Part shown: positions 45,070-55,859 of the stretch, in pieces | Numbering within the stretch: position 1 is the stretch's first letter | Layout: every line of letters begins with the position of its first letter | Source of the DNA: Panicum virgatum | Lineage: Eukaryota; Streptophyta; Magnoliopsida; Poales; Poaceae | Direction of reading: 5' to 3' | Assembly: GCF_016808335.1 (NCBI RefSeq) | Contig: NC_053146.1 | Location: 4,255,015-4,319,014 of the forward strand | Length of the DNA stretch: 64,000 bases | Made by a program: the position numbers and the translations under genes | The notes under the pieces: generated by a model | What the model was told of the DNA's origin: nothing | The model's database searches: none | The model's input: only the letters and a program-made list of their open reading frames with translations

Positions 45070-46998
45070 GTGCGTCGTCACCATCATCAGTTGCCGCTGT
45101 TGGCTATAGGTGACGAGTTCATATCAGCGCTACATGTATACTGCTCTCTGTTGATTGCAACTAATCTTTTTTTCTGTCTTTGGTAAGCTGGATAATCACT
45201 AGCCATTTTATTTTGCAGTTGCCTTCTGATGAATCTAGAGATACTAAAACAAAATGCATCTTTGGCGTTACGGGAGTTGCAATGTTTATACTGTGCTACT
45301 CTAGTTCCAGTTCATTCCATTACATTGGATTTAGCCTGTAGCATGTAGGTAAACCTTCTAATCTCTTTGACTTACAATTTATAACATATCTGATCACTTT
45401 AAGCTGTTGTATGTTGGAGGAACCTGAGAGTAATCCTGCTAGATTTGAAAAGGGGAAATTTACTAATAACCTGCAGGGGGATTATTTAGCAATTAAATAC
45501 ACATGAAACGATCTACCATGGTATCTTCTTTGTCTGAATTTTGAAGGCAAATACCTTACTTTAAGATTGAAGATGTAATGAAATTGGAGGTGGTTACGTA
45601 CATGTAGTTTCAACATGCTCTCATTTATTCAATTTATCAAACTAAAATTTTTTGAATATAGCTCATGGCATGAGGGTGCTCTTTCCTTATATACACATAG
45701 GCCTCAAAGTTTTCTTATTTTGTGATGAAAAAAGTCATACATAGACAATATTATGTTAGTGGTAAGGAAAATGAACAGGCAAGCAAGAGTGATACGATTG
45801 ATGTGAAAAAATTGGTATGGAACTTTGTTATTATATTTCCTCCCAACCTCTTAATTGTACATAAAAGAAAAAATGTATCCATTTTGCTTTGTGTCTATTT
45901 CTTTTATGGAACCTCTAAGGTGTTTCCCCTCAACCCATGTTATGGACTCCTATGGTGTTACAGTACATGTGTAATTACCTTCGCTGATAATAAATTAGCC
46001 ATTTGTAATCTCAGCTGACTAAGAATCATGTGATCACTGTATTCCACTAATATTTATTCTTATTGCACTTCCTATCTTTTGTTTTATGCTGTTATTATGT
46101 TTATTTTCATTCCTCTATTTTCCAGGTGTCTTCCACTACTACAAAGGTGAATGCTCCGCTAAAGAGATTAGTTGTCAAGATGTCCTTCATTAAGTATTTT
46201 GTTCATTAAGTATGATACTCCTTGCTGGCCTATCGATTTCCAGAGATCTTGATGTGTACCATTTTTCCCTTTTCATTTTTGAGAGCCTTGCACTATATCT
46301 CCACCTTTGTAGTATACACATATACATTCTTACTTGACTCCCTTTTAATGCTGGCCCCTCTTTTGCTAGTGAGTCCTCTCTTATAACATTAGCATACTAC
46401 TTCAATTGTGACTTGGAAATGCAGGCACCAAATCATTTCATTTCCAGATGATTATAAATCAATTGTCGCTTGGTGATGCAGAGTTGCAGACACCAAATCA
46501 TTTCATTTCCTGATGATGAGAAGTTAACTGCATGGTGAGCGTGAAAAAATTAGTTCCGCCGAATCATAAATCATTCCTAGCCAATTTTTGATGTTCCAAC
46601 TCGATTTGAAATTATTACAATTGCAAAATTACAAGCAAACTAATCTGTAGGCAGATTAATCTTAACATGCTGCAACACACAATGCTATGATTGTTTATGC
46701 TACTAGACATGCCACTGCCCCCCTAATAATATGAGCTGCTTTGCAAAGGATTCCATAATTATGGTGACAGATACTTTTTCATGTTACTGATTGTTTTATA
46801 GTAATCGTGTGAGTCACAGATCCTTTTAAGGATTCTTCTGCTCATGAAATTTTGTTACAAACACAAAGTATCATTCATTGGACGTCTATTCCTTTTCCGT
46901 TGCAGTTTTTTTGGGATCACAAGAATGAACTAGATCTTTGCCAAACAAAGCTTCCTTTGATTGCACCTATATCTTCGCCAAGATGAGATAATACTATT
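45070..46998. other. Helitron A interior, unassigned
   Basis: AT-rich DNA with short open frames. AAATCATTTCATTTCC is repeated at about 46430 and 46495. No domain or exon chain can be supported. Confidence 0.4.
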
Positions 46999-47021
46999 GT
47001 TGTTTGTGTGTGTGTGTGTAC

Positions 47022-47109
<88 letters not shown>

Positions 47110-47110
47110 C
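46999..47110. repeat. compound microsatellite
   Basis: (GT)n, then (ACAT)n, then a long uninterrupted (TA)n of about 56 bp, then (GA)n. Likely hypervariable in length. Confidence 0.95.
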
Positions 47111-47565
47111 CAAGTGTTGTACACTTTAATTATGTTTTTTCTATTCAGGCCAATCATGTTATATAGCCGACTTCTATACATATATACTGGACTACAATAG
47201 AGCACACTGTATAGAGCTGATTTATATTCCTATATACTTTAATTGCTGAATATGTTCTATGAACGAATAATATTTTAGTTGGTGGATCCAAACTTTTGCA
47301 AGTCCAGATTGTTCTTCCTCTATAGAGAGGCCAACCTAATGTTGTTGCTCATCCTCTACTGGCGCGGCATAGCACGCCAATGTTCCTAGTAATACATTTG
47401 GCTCGTAGACTGTCTCTGCATTTGACTATGTCTCTGTATCTGCTGGTGCATAAGCAGAGACTGAGGAAGGCTTTGCCTAACTCATCAATAAGCAACTAGG
47501 GTTCATCTTGCTGCCAGTGCCACGCACTCCGACGCAGGAGCTGCAAAATGTATCGGTGAAAAATG

Positions 47566-47735
47566 TTCCACGGGTCTCTCCCAATCCCATTCACACACCT
47601 GAAATGTGCACACATGACAACAAGTCTATCTAGCCAGGTTGTGCAGTACCTTCTTTTGTGTTTCTCAATTTTGAAAGGACATCATCCCCGGCCAACTGCT
47701 GCGTGCTGCCAACCACAGACACTTACATATATGTT
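47566..47735 (-). ncRNA. array unit 12, cut by Helitron B
   Basis: Plus strand TTCCACGGGTCTCTCCCAAT (47566-47585, continuing CCCAT) is a diverged motif. About 140 bp on, ACTTACATATATG is interrupted by Helitron B, and TATATATATAAGC resumes at 49789. Its flank resembles unit 14 (CACACACCTGAA.TATGCACACATGACAAC), which is uninterrupted. Confidence 0.35.
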
Positions 47736-47751
47736 AAATCCATATCGCGGA

Positions 47752-47966
47752 ACTTCTAAGGGAGTTTACCAAATTACCGGGAAGTTACCCCATGGGTTAT
47801 AGAAGAAGAAGAATTAAAGAAAAACTTTTTTTACCGGATGTATGGCTATTTTTATGCTAACAACTCTATCCCTGTTTGTGTAAACAAACATTACACATGG
47901 TATTGCTTCATTCCAAATTTGAAGCCTTTCATTGTTGCAGAGAGCAAAGAAAATGAGATACAAACT
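47752..47966. repeat. 215 bp direct repeat, copy 1 (Helitron B)
   Basis: Near-identical to 49428-49643, differing by a few substitutions and small indels (a GAA repeat count and a short insertion in ACAGTTTTTACAC). Copy 1 is near the 5' end of Helitron B and copy 2 near its 3' end. Confidence 0.9.
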
Positions 47967-49427
47967 CTCCTCACCTATTTGGCCAGTCCTATTATGCCAC
48001 GTCTGACCTTTTATTGCCCAAAAAAAATTACGGCACAAAGCAACGGAGAGTGTCGCCACGCAACAGGCTTTTGGCTGCTCGATCGCGTCCATCCTACGCG
48101 GTACTGTACAGACCTTCGTGTCGTGTGCGTCGTCGGTGCCTCCCCAACATTTCGCCCTCCAGTCGGCTGCCGCTTTCCTCGGTCCCATCGTTGTTCTCGC
48201 TCCACTTTCCTCGGTAAGCTATCCTTTTCTGGCGCCTCCTCTCTTCTGATCTAATGTAGTTGGCTTTGCCGGACCATGCCCTTGGCTTGGAGCTGCTGCT
48301 CTCGGCTCCGAGCACCATGGCATCCACCGTTTGTTCCCCATGTTCAATGCACATCATGGCTAGCGGCTCTCACCCCTGCCGAGACGGCTGGACGCCTCCT
48401 CCATAGCTCGCTGGTGTGTGAGGTGTGCCATCTGCTCACTGCTGCTGAGCAAGGATCCATTCTGGTGTTGCTGCATCTGATCATATGGTATGATATGACT
48501 ATGCTATTTCTCTTTTCCTCCTCTATTTCTTTCTTTTGTATTTTCTTTTTAGGGTCTGGTTTCTTTCTTCTGATCTTCTCCATGGCACAAATGCATTTTG
48601 TGCATTCAGATCCGCACCTATGGATTGGCCAGACTTGAAGGCAGCGATGTGCTGGCCGAAAATAGAGAGGCAAGGCAAGAGGAGGTCATGTTAACGTTCA
48701 CGTCTTCAACTGCTACTTGTGGAAGGAAGTTCGGAACAAAAAAAAAATTGCATTCTCTTGCGACTTCTTGCATCTTGGATGTCAATAATCTGTTCAGCTG
48801 TTTGTGCTATGGTTGATTTGACTGATAATGGTGAGCAAAACATATGATGTACACTAATTATCATATATAAGCTACTGCAGTATAATACTAATGAAACTTA
48901 CTGGGTAATTGATTTGATGCTAACTGCAAATAAGATTCGATTTGTTCCTTAGAATGCAAAATTTCTTTCCAGTATGGCCATTTGTTGCTTATGTAAAATA
49001 ATGAATTACAGTTTTTCAAAATAGTTGGTGTAAAGCTGTAAACATCGTAGCACTTGCAGTAATTTATCCTATATATATCGATTGCCTTGGGACGTTGAAG
49101 AGAGAATGTTTTTTCTTTCACAAAAAAAAACAAGGAACCATATGATTCAACATTCAGAAAAGAGAGCTGCAATTGGTTAAAGATTTTCTTAGAGCCAATA
49201 AAAAAATGTTAACGGTAATATTTTGGTGGTATATCATTTGTGCTGTTGCGGTCCACGGTATCTTAGGGCCAGAACACCTAATTCAATGTTACCATGCATC
49301 TTTTTACATGGCACATATATGTTAACCATTGTTTGTATGTGTTGAGCAAACATCGAGTGGTACGATATCTAGCGTGGCTAGCCAAAAGCAGGGATGGTTT
49401 AAGGTATTCAAAACATGGGCTAAGCAT

Positions 49428-49643
49428 ACTTCTAAGGGAGTTTACCAAATTACCAGGAAGTTACCCCATGGGTTATAGAAGAAGAATTAAAGAAAAACTT
49501 TTTTTACCGGATGTATGGCTATTTTTATGCTAACAACTCTAGCCCTGTTTGTGTAAACAAACAGTTTTTACACATGGTATTGCTTCATTCCAAATTTGAA
49601 GCCTTTCATTGTTGCAGAGAGCAAAGAAAATGAGATACAAACT
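49428..49643. repeat. 215 bp direct repeat, copy 2 (Helitron B)
   Basis: Second copy of 47752-47966, 1.68 kb away, containing GTTACCCCATGGGTTATAGA and TTTACCGGATGTATGGCTAT as in copy 1. Confidence 0.9.
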
Positions 49644-49878
49644 TCGTTACTGAAACAACCTAATTTGAATGTACATGTGGCCCTATGATCCTACCAGGCC
49701 GATTGCCAAATAAAACAGAGGGAGCATATTAGTATGCTGACATGCACGGTTGTAGTACGGGCGTGGCGTAGCGCGCCTTTCATCCTAGTATATATATAAG
49801 CAACAACAAGAAGACTGATACGATTATATATAGTGCGTGCACAAGGGGTAGTAGATGGAAGGTTAATATTTTGCCATC

Positions 49879-50221
49879 CTGTTTAGTTTCCCACCAAAAA
49901 ATTTTCACCCATCATATTAAAGAGAATCTTACATGCATAAAGTATTAAATGTAAACGAAAAAACAACTTATTACACAAATGAGATGTAAATTGCGGCACG
50001 AATTTAATGAGGCTACTTAATCTATGATTTGCAATAGTGATGCCACAGTAACCATATGCTAATTATGGATTACTCTCTAATATCCTCATTAAATTCGTCT
50101 CACGATTTCTAGGCGAGATCTGTAATTAGTTTTATAATTATTCTACATTTATCACTCCTAAATGGTAAGATTCTCTTCACAAAAAAATTTCGCCAAAATT
50201 TTTCACCAACCAAACACCCCC
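49879..50221. mobile_element. Tourist-like MITE, diverged
   Basis: Left end GTTTAGTTTCCCACCAAAAA and right end TTTTTCACCAACCAAACACC are imperfect inverted repeats around an AT-rich core. The interior ATTAAATTCGTCTCACGATT is shared in part with the MITE at 51805 (ATTAGATTCGTCTCGCGATT). No clean target duplication. Confidence 0.6.
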
Positions 50222-50796
50222 TAACCTGAGGTGAAAAATGATAATAAAGGAAAGAGGCAGCAAAGAGAAAGCATGCTAATTTGGTTGACTGCAGCATGAA
50301 CAACCCATATATATATAAACTTTAGTGGATACATAGGAGCTAGTACTACTTCATAGATTAACTTGGTGATTTAATTTACACGAGAGGCTCGTACCATATG
50401 GGTGAATAATGCGAGTACCACTAATTAAGCAGGACTGAGCAGCTCCGCCTTCTGTTGAACTGTGCTGTGCTCGGACACCTGATGACTTGCTGTTTCAAAC
50501 GAATTGGACATCAACAATTTCCTTTCCCTGAGAGTGAATATGGTGGCACACCCGATTCCAGCTAGCCAGGTTAACTTTGCAAGAAGATGGAAACTGGGAT
50601 TGACCCTGGCAGTGGCAGGATATACAGGTCCGATCCAGTGTCCAGCGACTAGACAAGCACTAAGCTAGGACACATATTGATAGTTCACTGAGGTAGCATT
50701 GAGACTGCCACATGCATCTATAGTTCTGTCAAAAGAATGTTAGCTAGTACACTACAATTCCATTCTGCCATAATTCCCAGCCTTCCAGAAACAAAG
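50222..50796. other. inter-unit DNA
   Basis: Nothing assignable. Confidence 0.4.
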
Positions 50797-50940
50797 CTTC
50801 CACATGCCGCCCAGCCCCATGCTCAAGCATGTAATCACTTTGGTTTTTCCCTCAAGAATAATAGATTCCATGTCTCTTCAATTTTTTTTCATTGTTTCCT
50901 TTGTGAAAGCTCAGTCTGGTCCAACAAACACATATATATG
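50797..50940 (-). ncRNA. array unit 13: miR2118-like motif plus TATA box
   Basis: Plus strand CTTCCACATGCCGCCCAGCC (50797-50816, continuing CCA). Minus-strand TATA region CATATATATG at 50940-50931, about 112 bp away. One T-to-G change in the CCTCCCA core. Confidence 0.35.
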
Positions 50941-51006
50941 CATGGGTCTGTCTCCTCATACAGTTTCTTTATAACCCCTCCCCCAACCCCAAAAATAAAT
51001 GGCCTT

Positions 51007-51235
51007 GCGTTCCTCTTTTTCTCTGCCAAGCATTTGGTGTTAAATGGCAATTACTTGGATACATTTTAGAACAACCTTTTGCTTATTACAAGAACTAGCC
51101 AACATGAAAAAGTTTAACAATCTATGTAGATGTCAAAACTGTGTGGCAGTACATAGCACCAAGGCAAAAGGAGAAAACCAAGGGAGGGAAATTTATTAGA
51201 AAAACGGTAGCAGTTCTATTTCCAAGTAATATACA
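51007..51235. repeat. duplicated block, copy 2
   Basis: Paralogue of 43127-43330, lying beyond unit 13 as copy 1 lies beyond unit 11. Confidence 0.6.
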
Positions 51236-51767
51236 GTTGACTCTTAGAGGTGTGCTATGTCTACGGGACCAAACCAGCAGTTGGATTTTCATTCAAGGCC
51301 GGATCTTGAGAAGGACGCGGTGGGGCATGTAATTGGTGCAATGCCAATAGAAATATACGGTTTCTGAAGTTGGAAAAGCATGGTTGAAGGCGTGGCTGAG
51401 CTGCTGCCATGGTGTAGGCAGCTCCCCCAGGCGTCCGATTTCTAGCACCGGGGTCGGATTTGCTGCCTGGCATCGGCAGCTGCCTACGCCAGGATTGTAT
51501 GTAACCAAGCAGGCCCTAATTCCCTGCGCAGTTGGGATGACACTGATCATTGGCAGCATGCTAAAAACATATTGGCGTCTTACATTTCTAGTTCCATCAA
51601 GTTTATTAATGTGTTGGATATAAGACTCAGATCAACAGGAAGAAAAATACAATCGAGATCCTAAACAGATAACAATCATAATAGTCACCTTCTTAATAAA
51701 AAACGTGCTTAGGCATAGTCACGAAAAACAATAATAGTCACTGCCCCTCTATTTATCGGCCGGGAAC
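51236..51767. other. unassigned, possible transposon fragment
   Basis: 51450-51520 includes a hairpin-like GGCAGCTGCCTACGCC region and GTAACCAAGCAGGCCCTAAT, which resembles a PIF/Harbinger-type end; no partner end was found. Confidence 0.3.
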
Positions 51768-51785
51768 CCCCCCCCCCCCCCCCCC
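51768..51785. repeat. poly(C) tract
   Basis: Long uninterrupted C run; the assembled length may be unreliable. Confidence 0.9.
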
Positions 51786-51804
51786 GGCCCGTCTTTACAG
51801 CTAA

Positions 51805-52137
51805 GCCCTTGTTTAGTTGCATAATTTAAAATTCCAAAAAAAAATTCTGGCACCTGCATGGAGACTTAAATCTAGACGAAATAAAAAATGCATTGCACAG
51901 TTTGCCTGTAAATCGTGAGACGAATCTAATAAACCTAATTAGACCGTAATTAGACGCTAAATTGCTCAGTAATGCTACAGTAAACAACATCTAATGACGA
52001 ATTAATTAAGCTCATTAGATTCGTCTCGCGATTTAAAGATGAGTTCTGTAATTAATTTTGTAATTAGTCTATGTTTAGTACTTCAAATGTAGAAAGATTC
52101 CCTTTCAAAAACTTTACACCTGCAACTAAACAAGGCC
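51805..52137. mobile_element. Tourist/PIF-Harbinger-like MITE
   Basis: A TAA duplication (51802-51804 and 52138-52140) flanks 333 bp with GCCCTTGTTTAGTTGCA and TGCAACTAAACAAGGCC ends, near-perfect inverted repeats of 17 bp. Clean PIF/Harbinger structure. Confidence 0.88.
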
Positions 52138-52140
52138 TAA

Positions 52141-52938
52141 TAATACACTAGTAGAGTACATGTGCGACACGCACATGTGCGACACTGCTCGAGCCCCTCG
52201 CGACCTCTCAGGCAGTTCGGCCTCATCCCGCTCTATGACCCCTCCATTGCCTTCGCCGTCAAGGCCACCGCAGGCAAGCTCCCTCCCGGCGAAGGCGGCC
52301 CGTCCCCTTGCAGTGCAGGCTTGGCGGCCAAGCCGCTCCCCCACGTGGCCGCAACCTTCACGCCCCCCTGTGGTGCGGGCACTTTGGCCAAGGCACTCCA
52401 CCACGCGCGGGCGCTGGTCGGCCAGCACTGCGTGGCGCCGGCGCCAGCACCCTCCTGCTCTGTTACCGTCCGAGCAGTGGCACCCTCCTGTTCTTATTTT
52501 ATTTAACTGTAAGAATGGTTTGTAAGGTATAATCATGCGTGAATTAATTAGTGTTATTACCTGGGCAACCAATCAGCAGAACCAAGCAAAAGGCATGGAG
52601 ATGGAGAAGCAATATGGAAGTGCCAGCCTCTGTGTTGTTCTGGCACTGATAAATAACAACTAACAAGGTATGTAATATTCACAAACCAAAAATACGAAAG
52701 CCATTAATTGTGAGGTAATTTATATGCATATATATATATGAACCATGTACACAGTCATTGCATGTGAAACTGTGTCCAGGTTACTTCAGTGCAAAATTGT
52801 GCAGAGAATAATGCAGCTGTGCTACTGCTTGTGCAGTTGAATAATAAGTTACAAAGCACATGAAAGAAAGAGGCAATAGATTATACTGTGACTAAAATAG
52901 AACTCATCTGATTCCTAGCAGCTTTCACTTCACTAAGA
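52141..52938. other. GC-rich patch then AT-rich DNA
   Basis: 52160-52500 is GC-rich with overlapping open frames on both strands (Ala/Pro/Arg-rich). One frame reads GLIPLYDPSIAFAVKATAGK, but no domain or splice signal supports a gene. It could be a captured exon. Confidence 0.3.
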
Positions 52939-53011
52939 ATTCCAATTTTTTTTCCAGCACCTGCATGGAGACTTAAATCTAGACGAAATAAAAAACGCAT
53001 CGCACAGTTTG
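52939..53011. mobile_element. truncated copy of the 51805 MITE
   Basis: AGCACCTGCATGGAGACTTA (continuing AATCTAGACGAAATAAAAAA) matches 51852-51890 almost exactly, then stops abruptly at CACAGTTTG. An internal fragment without ends. Confidence 0.75.
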
Positions 53012-53661
53012 TAGTTCCGACATTTTTATTCAGAGCCATCTTGTTGCTCAAATAATTGACACAAGATTCAGATCCAAAACTAAATTTTAGATCTAAGGCT
53101 TTTATTGATTATTTAAGCCTCAATATGACTTTTGACGGAAAAAAATTGAACTACAAAGTTGTAGATCTCATCGAAACCTACAATTCTCATATAAAGCTCA
53201 TCTACATCCGAGTTCATACAAATTAGTTATGATTTTCTCAAAGTGTGTTGTCCTGGCTAGGGAAATTCCGCTGGATGTATTGGCAGTAAGGTTTCTGCAT
53301 CTATCTACTGCCGGTTCATCCGGCTGTAGCCATTTTATTCGGCTATATAGATCTGCAAATTTTTTGGTTGGATGTATATTTTTGAAAATTCATAAAATAA
53401 AAAAATCCAGTCGCTGCGCATTTCCTTCAATCACGCTCGCCGCCTGCGCCCGGCGCAGCTTGGCCTCGCACGGTTGTTGGCTTCCAGCTCAAGAACTCGA
53501 TGTGGCCTTCGCACGGCGGCCGATCCCCAACATTGCTTTGGGTGTGTGTGCGACAGTTTCTGATTCCTCTGAACCATCTACATCCCATGCGTGTAAGTTT
53601 CTTACCATCCAACCAGTACACCACATGTGACTAGGTATGAGATGCTTTCTTTTTGAAGTAA
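53012..53661. other. unassigned intergenic DNA
   Basis: The open frame at 53229-53630 has no recognisable domain. Nothing else found. Confidence 0.4.
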
Positions 53662-53964
53662 CCATAGAGGCATATTTAGTACCGGGCCAAAAACGCCGAC
53701 CGGTACTAAATGTCACCCTTTAGTACCGGTCGGTGCCATTGACCATTACTAATGGCTGCGTCATTTTAGTACCGGGCCGAAACACCAACCGGTACTAAAA
53801 TGTGACTTTTAGTACCAGGTGGTGTTATGAGCCGGTACTAAAATGGCTCCGGTGGCTTACAAATTTTGACCCGGTACTAAAATGGCTCCATGTCAACTTT
53901 AGTACCGAACCAAATGATGACCGGTGCTAACATGCAGGGACGAAATACCATTTTTCTTGTAGTG
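53662..53964 (-). mobile_element. CACTA (En/Spm) terminal fragment
   Basis: Read on the minus strand it begins CACTACAAGAAAAATGG (53964-53948), the CACTA terminal sequence. Many subterminal repeats follow, TTTAGTACCGG or the reverse CCGGTACTAAA (at least ten between 53676 and 53930). The other terminus is missing, so this is an end fragment. Confidence 0.75.
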
Positions 53965-54383
53965 TTGGGCCGTGTCATCAGTCATTAGGATTTGTGGTTA
54001 TGTGTCAGGAAAAGACACAAGCAAGTTGCAATCAACTCTTTGCAATATTTTTTAAAGAAGTTGCTCACTCTTAGGATGGTAAATCAGCACTCTTCATAAA
54101 ATGTGGTTCCATTGTAGAGAAATGCGCTTGCCTAATCACATAATCTTTCTTTCGTTTCCAAAAAATGAGAAGTGCTCCTATATATATTGTGGATTGTTTG
54201 GCTACCGTCTTAATTGTGATTGCTGACCTGATCAAGCAACCTTCTTTGGGAGCCAATAACAAACCAATTGATGCACAAGCAAAGTTAATCAGGCATGTCT
54301 AACCCATCAGCTAGCGATTCTGCCCCATCTTGTTGCCATCTACTCAGATGCCGGAGCCTCATACTGCGGACAAATGGAAGCAC
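53965..54383. other. inter-unit DNA
   Basis: 54010-54060 (AAGTTGCAATCAACTCTTTG) is related to 16770-16800. No gene. Confidence 0.4.
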
Positions 54384-54617
54384 ACCTGACCTCTCCTAAC
54401 CCCATCATTCCACACACCTGAACTATGCACACATGACAACAGCATGACTCTTCAAAGGAAGCAAGGATTCCCATCCAAGCAGTGAGCCATAGATCTCGGC
54501 GCATGTATCTAAATCTGGTCAGCGCACTGCCTAGCTAGTTTCTCTTGTGTTCTCGACTTTGGAAGAGCATCACCCCTTCCCAAACCCTCTGCTCCCAGTC
54601 AGACACTTATATATATA
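54384..54617 (-). ncRNA. array unit 14: diverged motif plus TATA box
   Basis: Plus strand CCTGACCTCTCCTAACCCCA (54385-54404) is a weak motif. Strong minus-strand TATA box TATATATATAAG at 54617-54606, about 205 bp away because of an insertion between them relative to unit 12. Serves as the uninterrupted counterpart of unit 12. Confidence 0.3.
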
Positions 54618-54859
54618 GAAGGCGAGGATAACAAGACGATAGGGTAATATATGGCTTGTGCACAAGGGTAGATGGCAGGTCAATTGATTACCGTATTATC
54701 TGGACTTTGAGGTGAAAAAATTTAAAGAGAAAATAGCAGTAGAGAGAAAACGTGCAAGCTACTGATGAACTTTGGTTTGACTGCACGCCATGAACTAGTA
54801 TGAACAGTCCAAATCTATAACAACCTTTTGGGGTTAGGAGCTTGTATACTTCCTGGAGT

Positions 54860-55370
54860 GACTTTTTTTCTCTCGAATATGCGCGTAGCGTATCATTATA
54901 TTAAGATGAAAAAGAATATGCGCGTAGCGTATCATTATATTAAGATGAAAAAGAAATTGGTACAGTGTTCGGTTACAACCCAAATGGAATTGACTCCAGA
55001 TGGACACAAGTGGCAAGCCAGCTAAACACAACCTGAAAGATAAACTCCAACATGAACTACTTACATCCCGCACAACATCTCAAATTCTAATGACTGGCTT
55101 TAAGCGTAGCCCTCAGTCAACGCTCCATCTCACGGAGGGAGAGCTTTTGCTCTTGTTCTTCAACATCGGAAATATGTCATGCAACGCGTCCATGTGGTGC
55201 GGCGAAAGTCCTTCGCGAAAGAGTTTCTCCACCGCTTGCTTTGCCGAAGCCGCCAAAGTCAGAGGCGCACTAACCTCACCGAGTCGACGCATCTCTCGGA
55301 TTGACCTCAGTTGCATTGATGAGCCTCGTACGATGGATGACTGCAAAGACCAAGACTGAGCTGAGTTTAT
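54860..55370 (-). mobile_element. possible LINE-like 3' fragment
   Basis: On the minus strand an open frame (55346-55113) leads into a tandemly duplicated 39 bp segment and then GCATATTCGAGAGAAAAAAA near 54862, i.e. an A-tailed end. This resembles a retroposon 3' terminus. The protein (LRSIREMRRLGEVSAPLTLA region) is not identified. No target duplication found. Confidence 0.3.
54876..54953. repeat. 39 bp tandem duplication
   Basis: AATATGCGCGTAGCGTATCA (continuing TTATATTAAGATGAAAAAG) occurs at 54876 and 54915, identical copies. Confidence 0.95.
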
Positions 55371-55796
55371 CGACTTCCTTTTAAGAAATAATCATTAAGA
55401 GTAAGCTCAAGATAGTTGGCAGAATGAAATTTTCGTGAAATTAAGTTTGAGCACATTTTTATGCCTATTGATATGCAAGTCCAAATGAATTTGCTACAAA
55501 ATCGGTACGCAAATAACAATCAATTTAGCTGTCAAGTTCTAAATACACACAAAAGTTGTTTAATTTGCTTCATTAATGATAAAGTCGGGATTATTGATTC
55601 ATTGTTGCAACAGAAACGATTGGTGAGAAGGCCTAGGGTTGGTTATTACAGAGAGGATGGTTGTGCAGCTGATTTTTCCCTTGCTAACATATGTCTCTAC
55701 ACAATTGAGTAACGGTTCCCTGGACGAGGACAACTTTGGAAGATCGACCAGCTCAATACTGCAATGCAAATCAAACTCTATTTCTTGACAGAAATA
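55371..55796. other. inter-unit DNA
   Basis: No gene or repeat recognised. Confidence 0.4.
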
Positions 55797-55851
55797 TTTT
55801 CCCAAGACCTCCCAACCCAAGCATTTGCATGTTGCAACTCACAGGTTCAAG

Positions 55852-55859
55852 GTTTTCAC
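55852..55859. repeat. hAT target duplication, left
   Basis: GTTTTCAC, perfect 8 bp match to 56731-56738. Confidence 0.85.

Larger units (their letters stand above)
43335..47389 (+). mobile_element. Helitron A
   Basis: Starts TCTATATTGCTGAACT after host A (43334). Ends with hairpin-like GGCGCGGCATAGCACGCC (47361-47378), a short spacer and CTAG (47386-47389) before host T. Helitron B at 47739-49788 shares both ends (TCYATATYGCKGAACT and GGCGYGGCRTAGCRCGCC). About 4.1 kb; no Rep/helicase frame, so nonautonomous. It contains a hAT element and a long microsatellite. The GC-rich stretch 44570-45070 may be captured gene sequence, but I recognise no domain. Confidence 0.65.
47739..49788 (+). mobile_element. 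Helitron B
   Basis: Starts TCCATATCGCGGAACTTC after host A (47738). Ends with GGCGTGGCGTAGCGCGCC (about 49760-49777), a short spacer and CTAG (49785-49788) before host T. The interior shares CTATTTGGCCAGTCCTAT and GAGAGT.TCGCCACGC with Helitron A (43375-43470 against 47978-48062). No Rep/helicase. 2050 bp. It sits at the TATA side of array unit 12. Confidence 0.65.

Noticed and set aside
46999..47110. (TA)n tract as an origin or regulatory element
   Set aside because: It is a plain compound microsatellite with no associated structure.
53229..53630. 133-residue open frame as a gene
   Set aside because: No domain, no paralogue in the window, ordinary composition for a random frame.
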